Assembly: GCF_001424045.1 (NCBI RefSeq) | Contig: NZ_LMQB01000012.1 | Span: 231,637 to 295,636 of the forward strand | Reading direction: 5' to 3' | Length of the DNA: 64,000 bases | Source of the DNA: Rhizobium sp. Leaf371 | GTDB lineage: Bacteria > Pseudomonadota > Alphaproteobacteria > Rhizobiales > Rhizobiaceae | Shown here: piece by piece, positions 26,671 through 35,973 of the stretch | Layout: each line of letters starts with the position of its first letter | Numbering within the stretch: the first letter of the stretch is position 1 | Notes under the pieces: generated by a model | The model's database searches: none | What the model saw: the letters and a program-made list of their open reading frames with translations, nothing else | Told to the model about the DNA's origin: nothing | Position numbers and translations under genes: made by a program

Positions 26671-27312
26671 ATGACCATGCCTCATGCTGCCCAAGGCCTT
26701 GATTTCAAGCCGTTCGTCCTCGCGAGCCTCCCGCCCACCCTCGGGCCCGGCTTCCGGCTTGATTTCCCGCCCGGCTTCCCAGCGAGTCTCCCGCCCGCGC
26801 CGATCGTGTCGCTCCGCGCGGTCTCTTGCCGCACGCTCCCGCCGGCCCGCGCGCCCGAATGCAAGTCGATCTTTGCCGGTGGGCAGGATGTCGCGTCGGA
26901 TGTCGCGCCGGAAACGTCGGAGCCTCTGGTCCAGACCTCCCGCATTTCCGAGGTTCCCGATCTCGGCGCGCCCGATCCGCTGGCGCAGGCCCGCTGCCGC
27001 ATGGTGGCGGAGGTGGTCGAGGAGCTGACCATGATGGTCGGCGACCGCCCGCAATTGCGCCGCGACCGCCGGCGCATGATGGTGCATGTCCGCCAGATCG
27101 CCATGTATGTCAGCCATGTCGTGCTGCAGGTGACGCTCACCGATATCGGCATCGCCTTCGGTCGGGATCGCTCAACCGTCAGCTATTCCTGCCATGTGGT
27201 CGAGGACCGGCGCGACGCGGCCGATTTCGACGACTTCGTCTCCACCATCGAGCGCATCATCGGCGCCGTCTTCCCGCCGGCCGCAGCCGTCGAGCAGGGT
27301 GTCGCACCATGA
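26671..27312 (+). CDS. DnaA C-terminal (DNA-binding) domain protein
   Basis: 213 aa. Residues about 1-80 are Pro-rich and low complexity; the rest is DnaA domain IV: VRQIAMYVSHVVLQVTLTDI, then IAFGRDRSTVSYSCHVVEDR, which corresponds to the DnaA-box-binding helix-turn-helix and signature. The AAA+ ATPase part is absent, so it cannot initiate replication alone but could bind DnaA boxes and compete with or regulate DnaA. Its stop overlaps the ATG of the DUF6456 gene (ATGA). This pair is a conserved alphaproteobacterial neighbourhood. Confidence 0.85.
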   Translation: MTMPHAAQGLDFKPFVLASLPPTLGPGFRLDFPPGFPASLPPAPIVSLRAVSCRTLPPARAPECKSIFAGGQDVASDVAPETSEPLVQTSRISEVPDLGAPDPLAQARCRMVAEVVEELTMMVGDRPQLRRDRRRMMVHVRQIAMYVSHVVLQVTLTDIGIAFGRDRSTVSYSCHVVEDRRDAADFDDFVSTIERIIGAVFPPAAAVEQGVAP

Positions 27313-28229
27313 CGCGCGGCCATCCCGCCTCTGCGCAGGATCGCGAGGCCTTTGCCACCCTTGCCACCCTTGCCACCCGCGCCGGCCTCGTCCGGCTCGT
27401 CCGGCATCTCCTCGGCGGCCGTCGGGGCAGCCCGGAGCAGGCGGGCGCTCCGGACGCGGCCGATCCGGTGAGCGTGTCTTTCTCCGTCGCGGAGGAGGGC
27501 GCCGAGAGCGTCGTCACCCGAGCGGACGGCGCGAAACGCACGGTGCCGCCGGCCGTCTTGCGCAGCGCCGTGTCCCTCGGTCTCGTCTCGGGCCCGGATG
27601 CGGCCGGCCTCTACCGGCTCCTGCCCCCCGCCGTCGGCTTTCTCAAGCGGGCGCTGTCGGATCCGGACGACGCCTATGCCGGCCAGCACCGGCAGATCGC
27701 TTCCGCCACGCTGGAGACCGCGGCCGGCCGGCAGACGGTGCACATCAATCTCGCCGAATCGCCGCTCGCGCCCATCGGCCGGCTGAGGGACAAATCCGGC
27801 CGGCCCTTCTTGCCGCCGGAAGCGCTGGAGGCCGGACAGCGCCTGCACCGCGACTTCACCCGCGCGCAGCTCCAGCCACGCCTGACCATGGCCTACGAGC
27901 CGCGCCTGTCGACGCGCACGAAGGGCAGCAGCGGCGGCGGCGAGATCGCCGACAGCGCGATCGCCGCGCGCACCCGTGTGGCCCGCGCCATGGAAGCCAT
28001 CGGCCCGGAACTCTGCGGCGTCGCCATCGACGTCTGCGGCTTCGAAAAGGGGCTGGAAACGGTGGAGCGGGAACGCCAGTGGCCGGCGCGCTCGGCCAAG
28101 CTCCTGCTCCGCGCCGCCCTCATGGCCCTTGCCCGCCACTACGCCCCACCGCCCCCGCCGACCCGCCGCACCCGCGCCTGGGGCGCGGAAGGGTTTCGCC
28201 CGGACATGGGGGGAAGGGGTGAGGAGTGA
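27309..28229 (+). CDS. DUF6456 domain protein
   Basis: 306 aa, coupled to the DnaA-like gene. The C-terminal half (about 150-290) has the family signature: SPLAPIGRLRDKSGRPFLPP, AGQRLHRDFTRAQLQPRLTM, then SDSAIAARTRVARAM-like text and LCGVAIDVCGFEKGLETVER. The family is helical, with a predicted winged-helix fold, and is thought to be DNA-binding; the partnership with a DnaA domain IV protein supports a replication or cell-cycle role. Function unproven. Confidence 0.85.
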   Translation: MTRGHPASAQDREAFATLATLATRAGLVRLVRHLLGGRRGSPEQAGAPDAADPVSVSFSVAEEGAESVVTRADGAKRTVPPAVLRSAVSLGLVSGPDAAGLYRLLPPAVGFLKRALSDPDDAYAGQHRQIASATLETAAGRQTVHINLAESPLAPIGRLRDKSGRPFLPPEALEAGQRLHRDFTRAQLQPRLTMAYEPRLSTRTKGSSGGGEIADSAIAARTRVARAMEAIGPELCGVAIDVCGFEKGLETVERERQWPARSAKLLLRAALMALARHYAPPPPPTRRTRAWGAEGFRPDMGGRGEE

Positions 28230-28444
28230 GTTGTGAGTTGTGAGTTGTGAGCGGTGAGCCGGACGCTGTGATGCGCGAGGCGACACCCGAGAGCCGAGAG
28301 CGGCAAGGCGGAGAACAGGCCCCAACCCTCCGTCATTCCGGCCTTGCGCCGGGCGCCGGCGACCGACCGTCCGTCAGGTCAGGAAACGTGACCCGTCCGC
28401 AGCCCAGAGAGACAGTCACCGACAAATTTACCGACAGACCCCGG

Positions 28445-28888
28445 TCAACCCCTCAGGCGAAGCGCCGCCTGGTCCTGGATGCGTTTGACCATCGAGCGCA
28501 GGCCGTTGGCGCGCTGGGCGGTAAGGAATTCGATGAGGCCCATCTTTCCGAAGAGGTCGAGCGCATCGGTCCTGACGATCTCGGAGGCCGTCTTGCCGGA
28601 GAAGATCGAGAGCACGATGGCGACGAGGCCGCGCACGATATGGGCGTCGGACTCCCCCTCGAAGGTCAGCACCGGATCGCCGCCGTCTGCCGCGTGGGTC
28701 ACGAGCCAGACCTGGCTCGCGCAGCCCTGCACCTTGTTCTCCGCCGTGCGCTTGTCCTCCGGCAGGACGGGCAGGGTGCGGCCGAGTTCGATGACATAGC
28801 TCATCCTGTCCTGCCAGTCGTCGAGATAGGCGCAATTCTCGAGAATGTCGGAAAGGGGCGTCGGCGTGAAGGCGGCGGCATCGGTCAT
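28445..28888 (-). CDS. sufE: SufE family cysteine desulfuration protein
   Basis: 147 aa. Conserved Cys56 in QGCASQVW accepts persulfide sulfur from SufS for Fe-S cluster assembly; other signatures LEDWQDRMSYVIELGR-like and EIVRTDALDLFGKMGL are present. Start ATG 28888. No other suf genes adjoin. Convergent with the DUF6456 gene. Confidence 0.93.
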   Translation of the reverse strand: MTDAAAFTPTPLSDILENCAYLDDWQDRMSYVIELGRTLPVLPEDKRTAENKVQGCASQVWLVTHAADGGDPVLTFEGESDAHIVRGLVAIVLSIFSGKTASEIVRTDALDLFGKMGLIEFLTAQRANGLRSMVKRIQDQAALRLRG

Positions 28889-28996
28889 GCCGTCTCTATA
28901 AGGGATCGCAAGCGGCTTGAGAAGCCGGGACGCGGCGCGCGAAACGGCCTTTGCGGCCTCCTTGGAAAGCCTCTTTTGCGGGCTTCGCGCCTCTGC

Positions 28997-29545
28997 TCAC
29001 GACGCGCGATGCGGCTTCGGCGGAATGCGCTTTTCCGGAACGGGAATGCGGGTGAAGCCAAGATCCTCATTAGTCTGCTCGCCAGCCTGCTCATTCGCCT
29101 GCTCGCTGGCGCGAATGACCTCTTCCGGCGTCTGCGGCGCGGACGCAGCCGGCGCGGCGGCAACGGGAAGCGCCTGTTCCGATGCGCCTTTGCGGGCGGC
29201 CGGCACGGTTCCGGTGGTCACGGCGTCGCCCGAAGCGGCGCCGGCCTGCGCGGTCGTCTCATCGGCAAACTGGGTTTCGAGCAGCTGATAGGCGATGCGG
29301 GCGCCATCCTTGGCGCGGTGGCCGAGCGCGTTGAAGGTCTCGGCACCCTTGACGCAGACATCCGGCTTCTCGGAGCAGATGGCGCTGATATAGCCGATCG
29401 CCTGGCTGGCGGCCGACACCGTGTCGCCGATATCGACGCCGGCGGTCGTCTGCGGCGTCGTCTGCGCCGCGTCCTCCGTGCCGAAGATCGGCAGCAGCAC
29501 GAGCACCAGCGAAAACCAGAATGCTGCCTTGATCAGAAACCACAT
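28997..29545 (-). CDS. DUF5330 family protein
   Basis: 182 aa. N-terminal membrane helix (MWFLIKAAFWFSLVLVLLPI), then a periplasmic region with two Cys (ISAICSEKPDVC), an Ala/Thr/Gln-rich linker and a Lys/Arg/Pro-rich tail (PVPEKRIPPKPHRAS). This is the Rhizobiales DUF5330 pattern. Unknown function, probably cell-envelope. Confidence 0.82.
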   Translation of the reverse strand: MWFLIKAAFWFSLVLVLLPIFGTEDAAQTTPQTTAGVDIGDTVSAASQAIGYISAICSEKPDVCVKGAETFNALGHRAKDGARIAYQLLETQFADETTAQAGAASGDAVTTGTVPAARKGASEQALPVAAAPAASAPQTPEEVIRASEQANEQAGEQTNEDLGFTRIPVPEKRIPPKPHRAS

Positions 29546-30108
29546 GGTCGACCCCGTTCTTGACGTTCACGCACCTGTCCCGCGCGCCCTGTTCGCTTCC
29601 CTCACCGTTGTCTTTCGACGGTTCCGATGACAGGATGCCCGATGACAGGGTGCAGGGCGGCTGAACATCAATCTAGTGCGCCTCTTCCAACACGGCCTTG
29701 AAAACGAGACCTGTATTTGAAGCGATGTTTCATAAAATTCGATCGATCTGCTTTTGACACGCATTTGAGGGGCATTTGAGCCAATTCCGTTAAGGGTCAA
29801 GGCGGGGCCTGGTCCAAAGCCCCTGCAAATGCGGCCTCCCGCAGCGTCGTCTCCTGCCACAGGCGTTAAATTAACTCGAAAAACACCAATATTTCAACGG
29901 TTACGCGACGTTAACCACAACAAACGAAGGGCGTCCGATTCGGGCTCCGGAAGGCCGGTGAAGCCGTTTTGCAACACGTCGAGCCGTCTCACTTAGAGTT
30001 TCATTAAGCCGCCGGTGAGACATTCGCCCCATGCCGACAGCGATCGCCAGCGCCCCTTCGGGAGCGACGCGAAACGATCGCCGCGGCACCTCATGAGACC
30101 GGGGCAGG
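29546..30108. other. Long intergenic region between divergent genes
   Basis: About 560 bp, AT-rich near 29680-29930 (TTAAATTAAC, ATATTTCAACGG, GTTAACC). Contains a perfect 7-bp dyad GTCTCAC ... GTGAGAC (29986-29992 and 30015-30021). CtrA half sites are present, but no TTAA-N7-TTAA. No gene supported. Confidence 0.5.
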
Positions 30109-31725
30109 ATGTTCCGGGCAACAAAAAATGCAGGGTCGGGCGTGACAATTGTGCGGAACATCGCTGGAAGGTTTGCGTCCCGCGTGGACGATGCCGCCAG
30201 GCTCTGGTTGCCGCGTCCGGCACCGACGGCCCGCGAACTCTCGGCGCTGCGCACCGTCGCCGCCTCCGCCCTCATCGCCTTTCCCGTCGCGCCGCTGGCG
30301 CTGGCCGCCGTTCTGCCGCTGTCGCTGGCGCTGCCGGTCGGTGCCGGTCTCGTCGGCGCGCTGACGCTGGTCGGCGGTCTCTGCGCCGTCGGCCTTGCCG
30401 GCCGCGCCCCTGCGACCGTTTTGCCGGCACCTCTGCCGACGGCGGATGCCGCGCCCGCCTATGATCTCTTCGCCGGCCTCGTGACGCTGCACGATCTGCG
30501 CGGCTCGGTCACCGCCGTGCACGGCCGCGATGCGTCCGCCTTCCTCGCCTGGATGCGCGACCCCGCGGGCCGCGGCTTCATCGAGCAGATCCACGTCTCC
30601 GACCGCATCGGCTTCCTGCGCGCCATCGACGCCATCCGGCTCGGCGCCGGCAGCGAAACGGTCGAGCTGCGGCTCGAGCGCGGCTCGATGACCGAAGGCG
30701 GCGCACAGCTGCTGCATGTCCGCTGCGAACTGGCGGCCATCGTCGACAACGGCGTCCTGTCGGGCATTCTCGTCCAGTCGCGCGATATCTCGGCCGAAGT
30801 CGCGCTGAAGGCCGATGCCGCCTCCAAGGCGCAGGCCGCGGAAAGCGCCAACGAGGCGAAAAGCCGGTTCCTTGCCGCCGTCAGCCACGAGCTGCGCACG
30901 CCGCTCAATGCCATTCTCGGCTTTTCCGATATCCTTTCCGGCGAATATTTCGGCCGGCTGGAAAACGATCGCCAGCGCGAATATGTCGCCCTGATCAACC
31001 AGTCGGGCGCGCATCTGCTCTCCGTCGTCAACACGATGCTGGACATGAGCAAGATCGAGGCCGGCCGTTACGAGCTGATCGCCGAGCCCTTCGTCGTGGC
31101 CGATGCCGTCTCCGCCTGCGAGGCGATGCTGGGCCTGCAGGCCGAGGCCAAGGGCGTGAAGCTGGCAAGCCGCATCCTGCGCGGCGTCGGCGAGGTCCAT
31201 GCCGACCGCCGCGCCGTGCAGCAGATCCTCATCAACCTCGTCGGCAACGCCATCAAGTTCACCGACGCCGGCGGCATCGTCACCATCGATGCCGAGGTGG
31301 TGGGCGCCGATCTGCGGCTGACCGTCAGCGACACCGGCATCGGCATTCCCGCCGAGAAGCTCGCGCATCTCGGCCAGGCCTTCATGCAGGTCGAGAACGA
31401 ATATACCCGCGCCTATGAAGGCACCGGCCTCGGGCTGGCGCTCGTCAAGGGGCTGGTGGCGCTGCATGGCGGCGGTTTCGACATTTCGAGCCGCGTGCGC
31501 GAAGGCACGGCGATCCGGATCAGCCTGCCGCTCGACGGCTCCGGCATCCGCGATGTCGATCAGGCCGACGGTGGCGAGGCCATCGCCGAATTTCCGCCGC
31601 GCCTGAAGGCCCAGGACCCGCGCCGGACAGAGGCGGGCGCAACGCCCGGGACCACCGATGCCGAGACGCGCGGCGTCGAGAAAGGAGGTGCGACCGATGG
31701 CGAAGCCTACGCGAAAACAGCCTGA
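30109..31725 (+). CDS. Membrane-anchored sensor histidine kinase
   Basis: 538 aa. Two membrane helices (about 45-66 and 68-92), a PAS-like domain (about 115-225), HisKA with phospho-accepting His260 in SHELRTPLNAIL, and HATPase_c with N box (LINLVGNAIKFTD), DTGIGIP and GTGLGLALVKGL. The Asp/Glu/Gly-rich C-terminal tail is disordered. No response regulator is adjacent, so it is an orphan kinase. Start uncertain: ATG 30109 has GGCAGG too close; GTG 30142 has AGGG at good distance. Downstream the peptidoglycan-binding gene starts inside its 3' end (29-bp overlap), so the two are co-expressed. Confidence 0.93.
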   Translation: MFRATKNAGSGVTIVRNIAGRFASRVDDAARLWLPRPAPTARELSALRTVAASALIAFPVAPLALAAVLPLSLALPVGAGLVGALTLVGGLCAVGLAGRAPATVLPAPLPTADAAPAYDLFAGLVTLHDLRGSVTAVHGRDASAFLAWMRDPAGRGFIEQIHVSDRIGFLRAIDAIRLGAGSETVELRLERGSMTEGGAQLLHVRCELAAIVDNGVLSGILVQSRDISAEVALKADAASKAQAAESANEAKSRFLAAVSHELRTPLNAILGFSDILSGEYFGRLENDRQREYVALINQSGAHLLSVVNTMLDMSKIEAGRYELIAEPFVVADAVSACEAMLGLQAEAKGVKLASRILRGVGEVHADRRAVQQILINLVGNAIKFTDAGGIVTIDAEVVGADLRLTVSDTGIGIPAEKLAHLGQAFMQVENEYTRAYEGTGLGLALVKGLVALHGGGFDISSRVREGTAIRISLPLDGSGIRDVDQADGGEAIAEFPPRLKAQDPRRTEAGATPGTTDAETRGVEKGGATDGEAYAKTA

Positions 31726-32860
31726 CCGGCGCAAAACCCCCACCACCAAGGCCAGGACGGGTGCCAAAGGCGCGACCGCGCTGAAGCGCAAGGGCTCGTC
31801 GCGGCCCAACATCGTGCTGCGGGCGGCCTCCGGCCTGCTCGGCCTTGCGCTGCGCAATCCCGCCATCTTCGGCGGCGGCGCGGCCTTTGCCGTCGTGTTC
31901 GGTTTCGTCGCCGCCAATGCGCTCTGGTACCAGCCGAGCCACCACCCGTCGCCGCTGCTGCGCACCCGGCTGCCCTTCACCCATCCGGACCCCGCGCGCG
32001 TTTCGCTGAGCGACCCGCAGGATGTGCCGGACCCGAGCAAGGTCACGACCTTCGTCATCCGACGGGAAGGCGAGGGTGGCGCGGGCGATCCGCAGACGGC
32101 CGCGGCCGAACCGGGGCAGATGCCGGCCGAGACGGCTCCGACCGGCGAGCGCACCGCGAGCGTCCCCGCGCACGATACGCTGGCGACCCTGCCCGGCGAG
32201 CCGGAGCCCCAGTCCCAGTCCCAGTCCCAGCCTGACCTCGACCCGGCGAGCCTCGTGCGCGCCGTGCAGGCGGAGCTTGCCCGCCACGGCTTTTACGACG
32301 GCGAGGCCGACGGCCGTCTCGGCCCGAAGACCACGGCCGCCATCCGCCGCTTCGAGCAGGCCAAGGGCCGCCCGCAGACCGGCGTCGTCAGCGCGGGCCT
32401 GCTGGCCGCGCTGCGCGGATCAGGATCGGGATCGGGATCGGATATCGCCACCATCACGCCCGCACCGCGCCCGACGGCCATTCCGCCCGCGCAAAAATCG
32501 GCAGACGGCGGAACGGTCGAGATCGACCCGATCGCCGCCGCGATCCGGGCGGCGGAAGGCGGCGCGGAAGCGAAGCCGAAGCCGGCCCCCGTCAAAGCCC
32601 CCGTCAAAGACACAGAAACGGCCTCCGCCGAGCCGGCGCCGGTGCGCACCGCGCCGACCGCGGGGCAGGGCTCCGGCATGGTCATGGCGATCCAGCGGGG
32701 GCTTGCCAATCTCGCTTATACCGACGTCTCGATCGACGGCGTGGTGGGCGACCAGACGCGTCTCGCGATCCGCCATTTCGAAAAGCACTATCGCCTGCCG
32801 GAGACCGGCGAGCCGAGCCAGGCGCTTCTGCTGAAGATGAAGGAAATCGGGGCGATCTGA
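31697..32860 (+). CDS. Peptidoglycan-binding domain protein
   Basis: 387 aa from ATG 31697, which has a perfect AAAGGAGGTG 7 bp upstream inside the kinase gene. One membrane helix (about 52-78), then a periplasmic region with two PGB_1 domains: VRAVQAELARHGFYDGEADG and VMAIQRGLANLAYTDVSIDG. The linkers are low complexity (QSQSQSQ from repeated CCCAGT, and GSGSGSG). It may anchor or localise the kinase to the wall. Inference from operon structure. Confidence 0.88.
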   Translation: MAKPTRKQPDRRKTPTTKARTGAKGATALKRKGSSRPNIVLRAASGLLGLALRNPAIFGGGAAFAVVFGFVAANALWYQPSHHPSPLLRTRLPFTHPDPARVSLSDPQDVPDPSKVTTFVIRREGEGGAGDPQTAAAEPGQMPAETAPTGERTASVPAHDTLATLPGEPEPQSQSQSQPDLDPASLVRAVQAELARHGFYDGEADGRLGPKTTAAIRRFEQAKGRPQTGVVSAGLLAALRGSGSGSGSDIATITPAPRPTAIPPAQKSADGGTVEIDPIAAAIRAAEGGAEAKPKPAPVKAPVKDTETASAEPAPVRTAPTAGQGSGMVMAIQRGLANLAYTDVSIDGVVGDQTRLAIRHFEKHYRLPETGEPSQALLLKMKEIGAI

Positions 32861-33017
32861 GCCGCGGACTCTTTCGAAAAAGGCAGGGATTGCCGCGGTT
32901 TGCCGGGGCTTCCGGACTCAACCCGGCAGGGACTTCGCGTGTCCCGTGAAGAGACCGGCCTCAAGCGCCTGAGACGGCAGCGATAGACGCCGTTGCGCGA
33001 CCGCTGTAGGAAGGGCC

Positions 33018-33365
33018 ATGCGCCTTCGCTCCGACGTCTTCGTTTCCGCCATCACCCGCCGCGTGTTTTCGCGCGGCGACACCGCGGCCGTGCTGCGCAA
33101 GGGGGCCGAGGCGGCCGGCGCGATCTTCCTCCGCCAGCGCGCCCGCGACGGGGTCGAGACCCTGTTCGGCCCGGCACCGCAAAGCCTCGTGACGGCGCAG
33201 GAGGAGGGCGGCCGGCTGTTCGAGCGCCGGCTGTCCTCGGCCGATCCGGAGGCCATCGACGCCGCCCTCGCCCGCGAGATCCGGTTCGATCCCGACTGCT
33301 GGGTGGTGGAGCTGGAGACGTCCGATGTCTCCGATCTCTTCGAAACGAGCCAGCCCGATTCCTGA
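33018..33365 (+). CDS. DUF1491 family protein
   Basis: 115 aa. Family signature MRLRSDVFVSAITRRVFSRG, FLRQRARDGVETLFGPAPQS and REIRFDPDCWVVELE. Small cytoplasmic protein of unknown function, common in Alphaproteobacteria. It ends 44 bp from the convergent DUF2336 gene, separated by a compact dyad CTGACGCC-G-GGCGTCAG. Confidence 0.85.
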   Translation: MRLRSDVFVSAITRRVFSRGDTAAVLRKGAEAAGAIFLRQRARDGVETLFGPAPQSLVTAQEEGGRLFERRLSSADPEAIDAALAREIRFDPDCWVVELETSDVSDLFETSQPDS

Positions 33366-33408
33366 GCCCAATCCCTTAAGCCAGATCCCTGAGCCCTGAC
33401 GCCGGGCG

Positions 33409-34539
33409 TCAGCGCGCGCCGCGATGGAGAGTGCGGCGGTAGAAGGTGGAGACGACCTGCTGCGTCTGGTTGGCGGGGGCCGGGTAACTCGTGGGGTAAC
33501 TCGTGGGCTGGCGCGGGTCTTCGGCGCGCTCCGGGCCGAGCACCGGGGCATGGCGCTGTCCACCGTCGCGGCGCGCGGCGTCCGCGGCGATCCAGCCTTC
33601 GACGCGGTTGCGCGCTTCAATCGGATCGATGCCGTCGAGCAGCGCGTCGCAGCGCGTTGCCGCACCGCTTCTTTCGGACAGATAGGGATAGAGCCTGGTC
33701 AGCATGCGCACCATCTCCGCCCGCTCGGTGCCGAGCGCCGACAGGGTGACGGCCAGCTGCCAGCCGGAGACGTCGAGCACGAGGCGCTCCCCGAACACGG
33801 CGGAGCAGTCGAGCGCATGCGACAGGGTGGCGGCGAAAAGATTGACCTCGCCCGAGCGCGAGAAGCGCACGAGCAGCGCCTCATGCGTGGCATCGAGCGA
33901 CAGGAGCGGACGGCGGGGCGGGGCGGCCGGCGCCTGCAAGGGCTGGCCGACGGTCCGGGTAAGCGCTTTCAGCTCGGCCCGCAGCCGCTCCTCGCGCTCC
34001 CGCGTCGCGGTGGCCGCAGCCTCGGCCCGAGCGTCGGTCGCAAGGGTTTGGATCGAAAGGGTTTCGGTTCCGGTGACGTCTGTTTCCGGCGTTTCGGCCT
34101 GTCTGGCGGACGCGTCGCGGCCGGGCGCACTGTCGCGCCGTTCGACAAGGGCATCGACGACGCGCACGCTCAGCTTGTCGCGGCGGGCGATGGTGTTGGC
34201 GTGTGCGGGGCTCTGGTTGCGGATGATGTCGAGGAGAACGCGCTCGTCGATCGCCATGGCGCGCGTGAGGAACAGCGCGGCGATGGCGATAGGCGCGCTG
34301 CCGATCTGCAGCGCGACGGACGGGGGGACATTGGGGCTTCTGGCGAGCGCGGCAGCGGCCTGGCGGCGCGCCTCGTCGCTGGAGGCGGCAAACAGCGGCT
34401 CGAACAGCTCGCAGAACTGCTTGAGGTCGGAGGCGCGCGGCTGGCGAAGCCCCTCGAAGCTCGACACCGTGGCCATCAGCACCGCGTCTTTGACGCGGCC
34501 ATTCCGAGGTCTTTCCAATTCACGAAAACGGTCCGCCAC
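33409..34539 (-). CDS. DUF2336 domain protein
   Basis: 376 aa. Helical HEAT-like repeats (ASDLKQFCELFEPLFAAS, SPNVPPSVALQIGSAPIAIA, DIIRNQSPAHANTIARRDKL) followed by a Glu/Arg coiled coil (ATATREREERLRAELKALTR) and a second helical domain. Typical alphaproteobacterial DUF2336; a perfect CtrA box lies about 210 bp upstream, so cell-cycle control is likely. Confidence 0.85.
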   Translation of the reverse strand: MADRFRELERPRNGRVKDAVLMATVSSFEGLRQPRASDLKQFCELFEPLFAASSDEARRQAAAALARSPNVPPSVALQIGSAPIAIAALFLTRAMAIDERVLLDIIRNQSPAHANTIARRDKLSVRVVDALVERRDSAPGRDASARQAETPETDVTGTETLSIQTLATDARAEAAATATREREERLRAELKALTRTVGQPLQAPAAPPRRPLLSLDATHEALLVRFSRSGEVNLFAATLSHALDCSAVFGERLVLDVSGWQLAVTLSALGTERAEMVRMLTRLYPYLSERSGAATRCDALLDGIDPIEARNRVEGWIAADAARRDGGQRHAPVLGPERAEDPRQPTSYPTSYPAPANQTQQVVSTFYRRTLHRGAR

Positions 34540-34748
34540 ACGTCCACCTCATACGCAAAACACTGACGCAATCCTGAAGCAGGGCAATCCCCACCGGACG
34601 TCTCGATCGCACCCTCCCGCCGCCGGTTTCCGCTCACGCATCTTCCGAACGTCTCCGAACAAAGCGTTGAAGTCTCTCGGAATGACGGAGACAGGTGTCG
34701 CAGCGATGGCAAGGAGCGCGCCATGAGAGGGAGATTATGACGACGTGG

Positions 34749-34763
34749 TTAACATCGGCTTAA
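34749..34763 (-). promoter_or_regulatory. CtrA-type box TTAA-N7-TTAAC
   Basis: The minus strand reads TTAAGCCGATGTTAACC, the full consensus including the terminal C. It is about 210 bp upstream of the DUF2336 start. Motif match only. Confidence 0.55.
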
Positions 34764-34900
34764 GGGCGCCCCGGATCGGGGCAGGCCGCGCGCAAGGCGG
34801 GACCGCCCTGTCGTGGCGGTTGCAGGCGGAGATGAGGCGGGCGACGCGCGTTGCGGCTGATGTCGGAGGCGACCGCCTGCCGGGAACCGTCGAAACAGTT

Positions 34901-34929
34901 CGGGCGGCGCCTGTGTCAGGCGCCGCCCG
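34901..34929 (-). terminator. Perfect 13-bp stem hairpin downstream of the SH3 gene
   Basis: CGGGCGGCGCCTG-TGT-CAGGCGCCGCCCG, 39 bp downstream of the SH3 gene stop. Very stable, weak T content on the minus side (AACTGTTT). Confidence 0.6.
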
Positions 34930-34968
34930 TCTCTCTCACGTCTCTGTCAGCTCGCTCGGACCGCGCGC

Positions 34969-35973
34969 TTAGAGCACGCAGCTGGGATCGTTGACGTCGC
35001 AGGCGCGACGCTCGCGGCGATCGTTGCGGCGGTCCTCGTTGAGGCCGTTGGTGCCGCGGCGGTCGTTGTCCCGGCGTTCCATGTTCTGCCGGTCGTTGTC
35101 GCGCCGGTCGTTGTCCTGCCGCTGGTTTTCCTGCCGCTGGTTATCCCGGCGATCATTGTCCCGACGCTCGTTGTCCCGGCGCTCGTTGTCGCGACGATCA
35201 TTGTCCCGACGGTCATTGTCCCGACGCTCGAACTGCGGGCGATCGCGGTTGCCGTCGCCATCCCGATCGAAGCGGCGACGGTCGCGTTCGCGGTCCCGGT
35301 CCCTGTCGGAGGCACCGTTGTTGTTGTCGTCGAAGCGCTGACGGTCGCGTTCGCGCTGGCGCTCGAAACGTTCCCGGTCGCGATCCCGGTTCCGATCGCG
35401 CTCGATCTGGTTGCGGTCCTGCTCGATGCGGAACCGATCCCGCTCGACGCGGTCGCGTTCGCGTTCGACCTGGTCCCGGTTGCGATCCCGATCCCGGTCC
35501 TGGTCACGATCCCGGTCGAAACGCGGGCGATCCCGATCCCGATCCCGGTCGCGATCGTAGCGGCCCTGGCCGCCGCGCCAGTATTCGCGGTCGCGGTAGA
35601 AGTCGCGGTTGCGGTAGTTGCGATCCCAGTAATTGCCGAGTTCGAAGGTGACGGTGGGAATGCCGAGCGGGCGGTAGTAGCGCGGCGCCACATAGACGCG
35701 GTTGCTCTGATACTCGGCCTGCACATAGGTGCCGGAGACCCAGCCGCGGCCGCGGGCGAAGGACACGTCGCACCAGTTGGCATCGGCCAGGCAGCCGTGG
35801 ATTTCGATGGGCGCGCCGACGGGGATGACCACGACGGCGGGGTAACGGGTGCTCGGGCCGGAGCGCATGTTGACATTGGCGGTGGCGAAGCCCTCCGCAG
35901 CGCTGGCCGCGACCGGCGTCAGCAGCGTGGCGGCCAGCGCGATGCCGGACAGGATGGATTTGACGGAATACAC
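34969..35973 (-). CDS. Secreted SH3-domain protein with Arg-Asp repeat tail
   Basis: 334 aa from GTG 35973 (GGAGGA 8 bp upstream; the frame is open to 36207 but unrelated). Signal peptide (SVKSILSGIALAATLLTPVA, cut near ASA), an SH3_3 domain (FATANVNMRSGPSTRYPAVV to GRGWVSGTYVQA) that in relatives binds peptidoglycan, then a low-complexity region from about residue 125 made of R-D/R-D-N-E repeats (for example RDRDRDR, RRDNDRR). It ends with two Cys (ACDVNDPSCVL). The charged repeats are strongly hydrophilic and probably disordered; they could bind DNA, phosphate polymers or anionic wall. No Cys elsewhere in the tail. Confidence 0.85.
   Translation of the reverse strand: MYSVKSILSGIALAATLLTPVAASAAEGFATANVNMRSGPSTRYPAVVVIPVGAPIEIHGCLADANWCDVSFARGRGWVSGTYVQAEYQSNRVYVAPRYYRPLGIPTVTFELGNYWDRNYRNRDFYRDREYWRGGQGRYDRDRDRDRDRPRFDRDRDQDRDRDRNRDQVERERDRVERDRFRIEQDRNQIERDRNRDRDRERFERQRERDRQRFDDNNNGASDRDRDRERDRRRFDRDGDGNRDRPQFERRDNDRRDNDRRDNERRDNERRDNDRRDNQRQENQRQDNDRRDNDRQNMERRDNDRRGTNGLNEDRRNDRRERRACDVNDPSCVL

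Larger units (their letters stand above)
34540..34968. other. Intergenic region with CtrA box and hairpin
   Basis: No gene supported. Holds the CtrA box at 34749-34763 and the terminator-like hairpin at 34901-34929. Confidence 0.45.
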
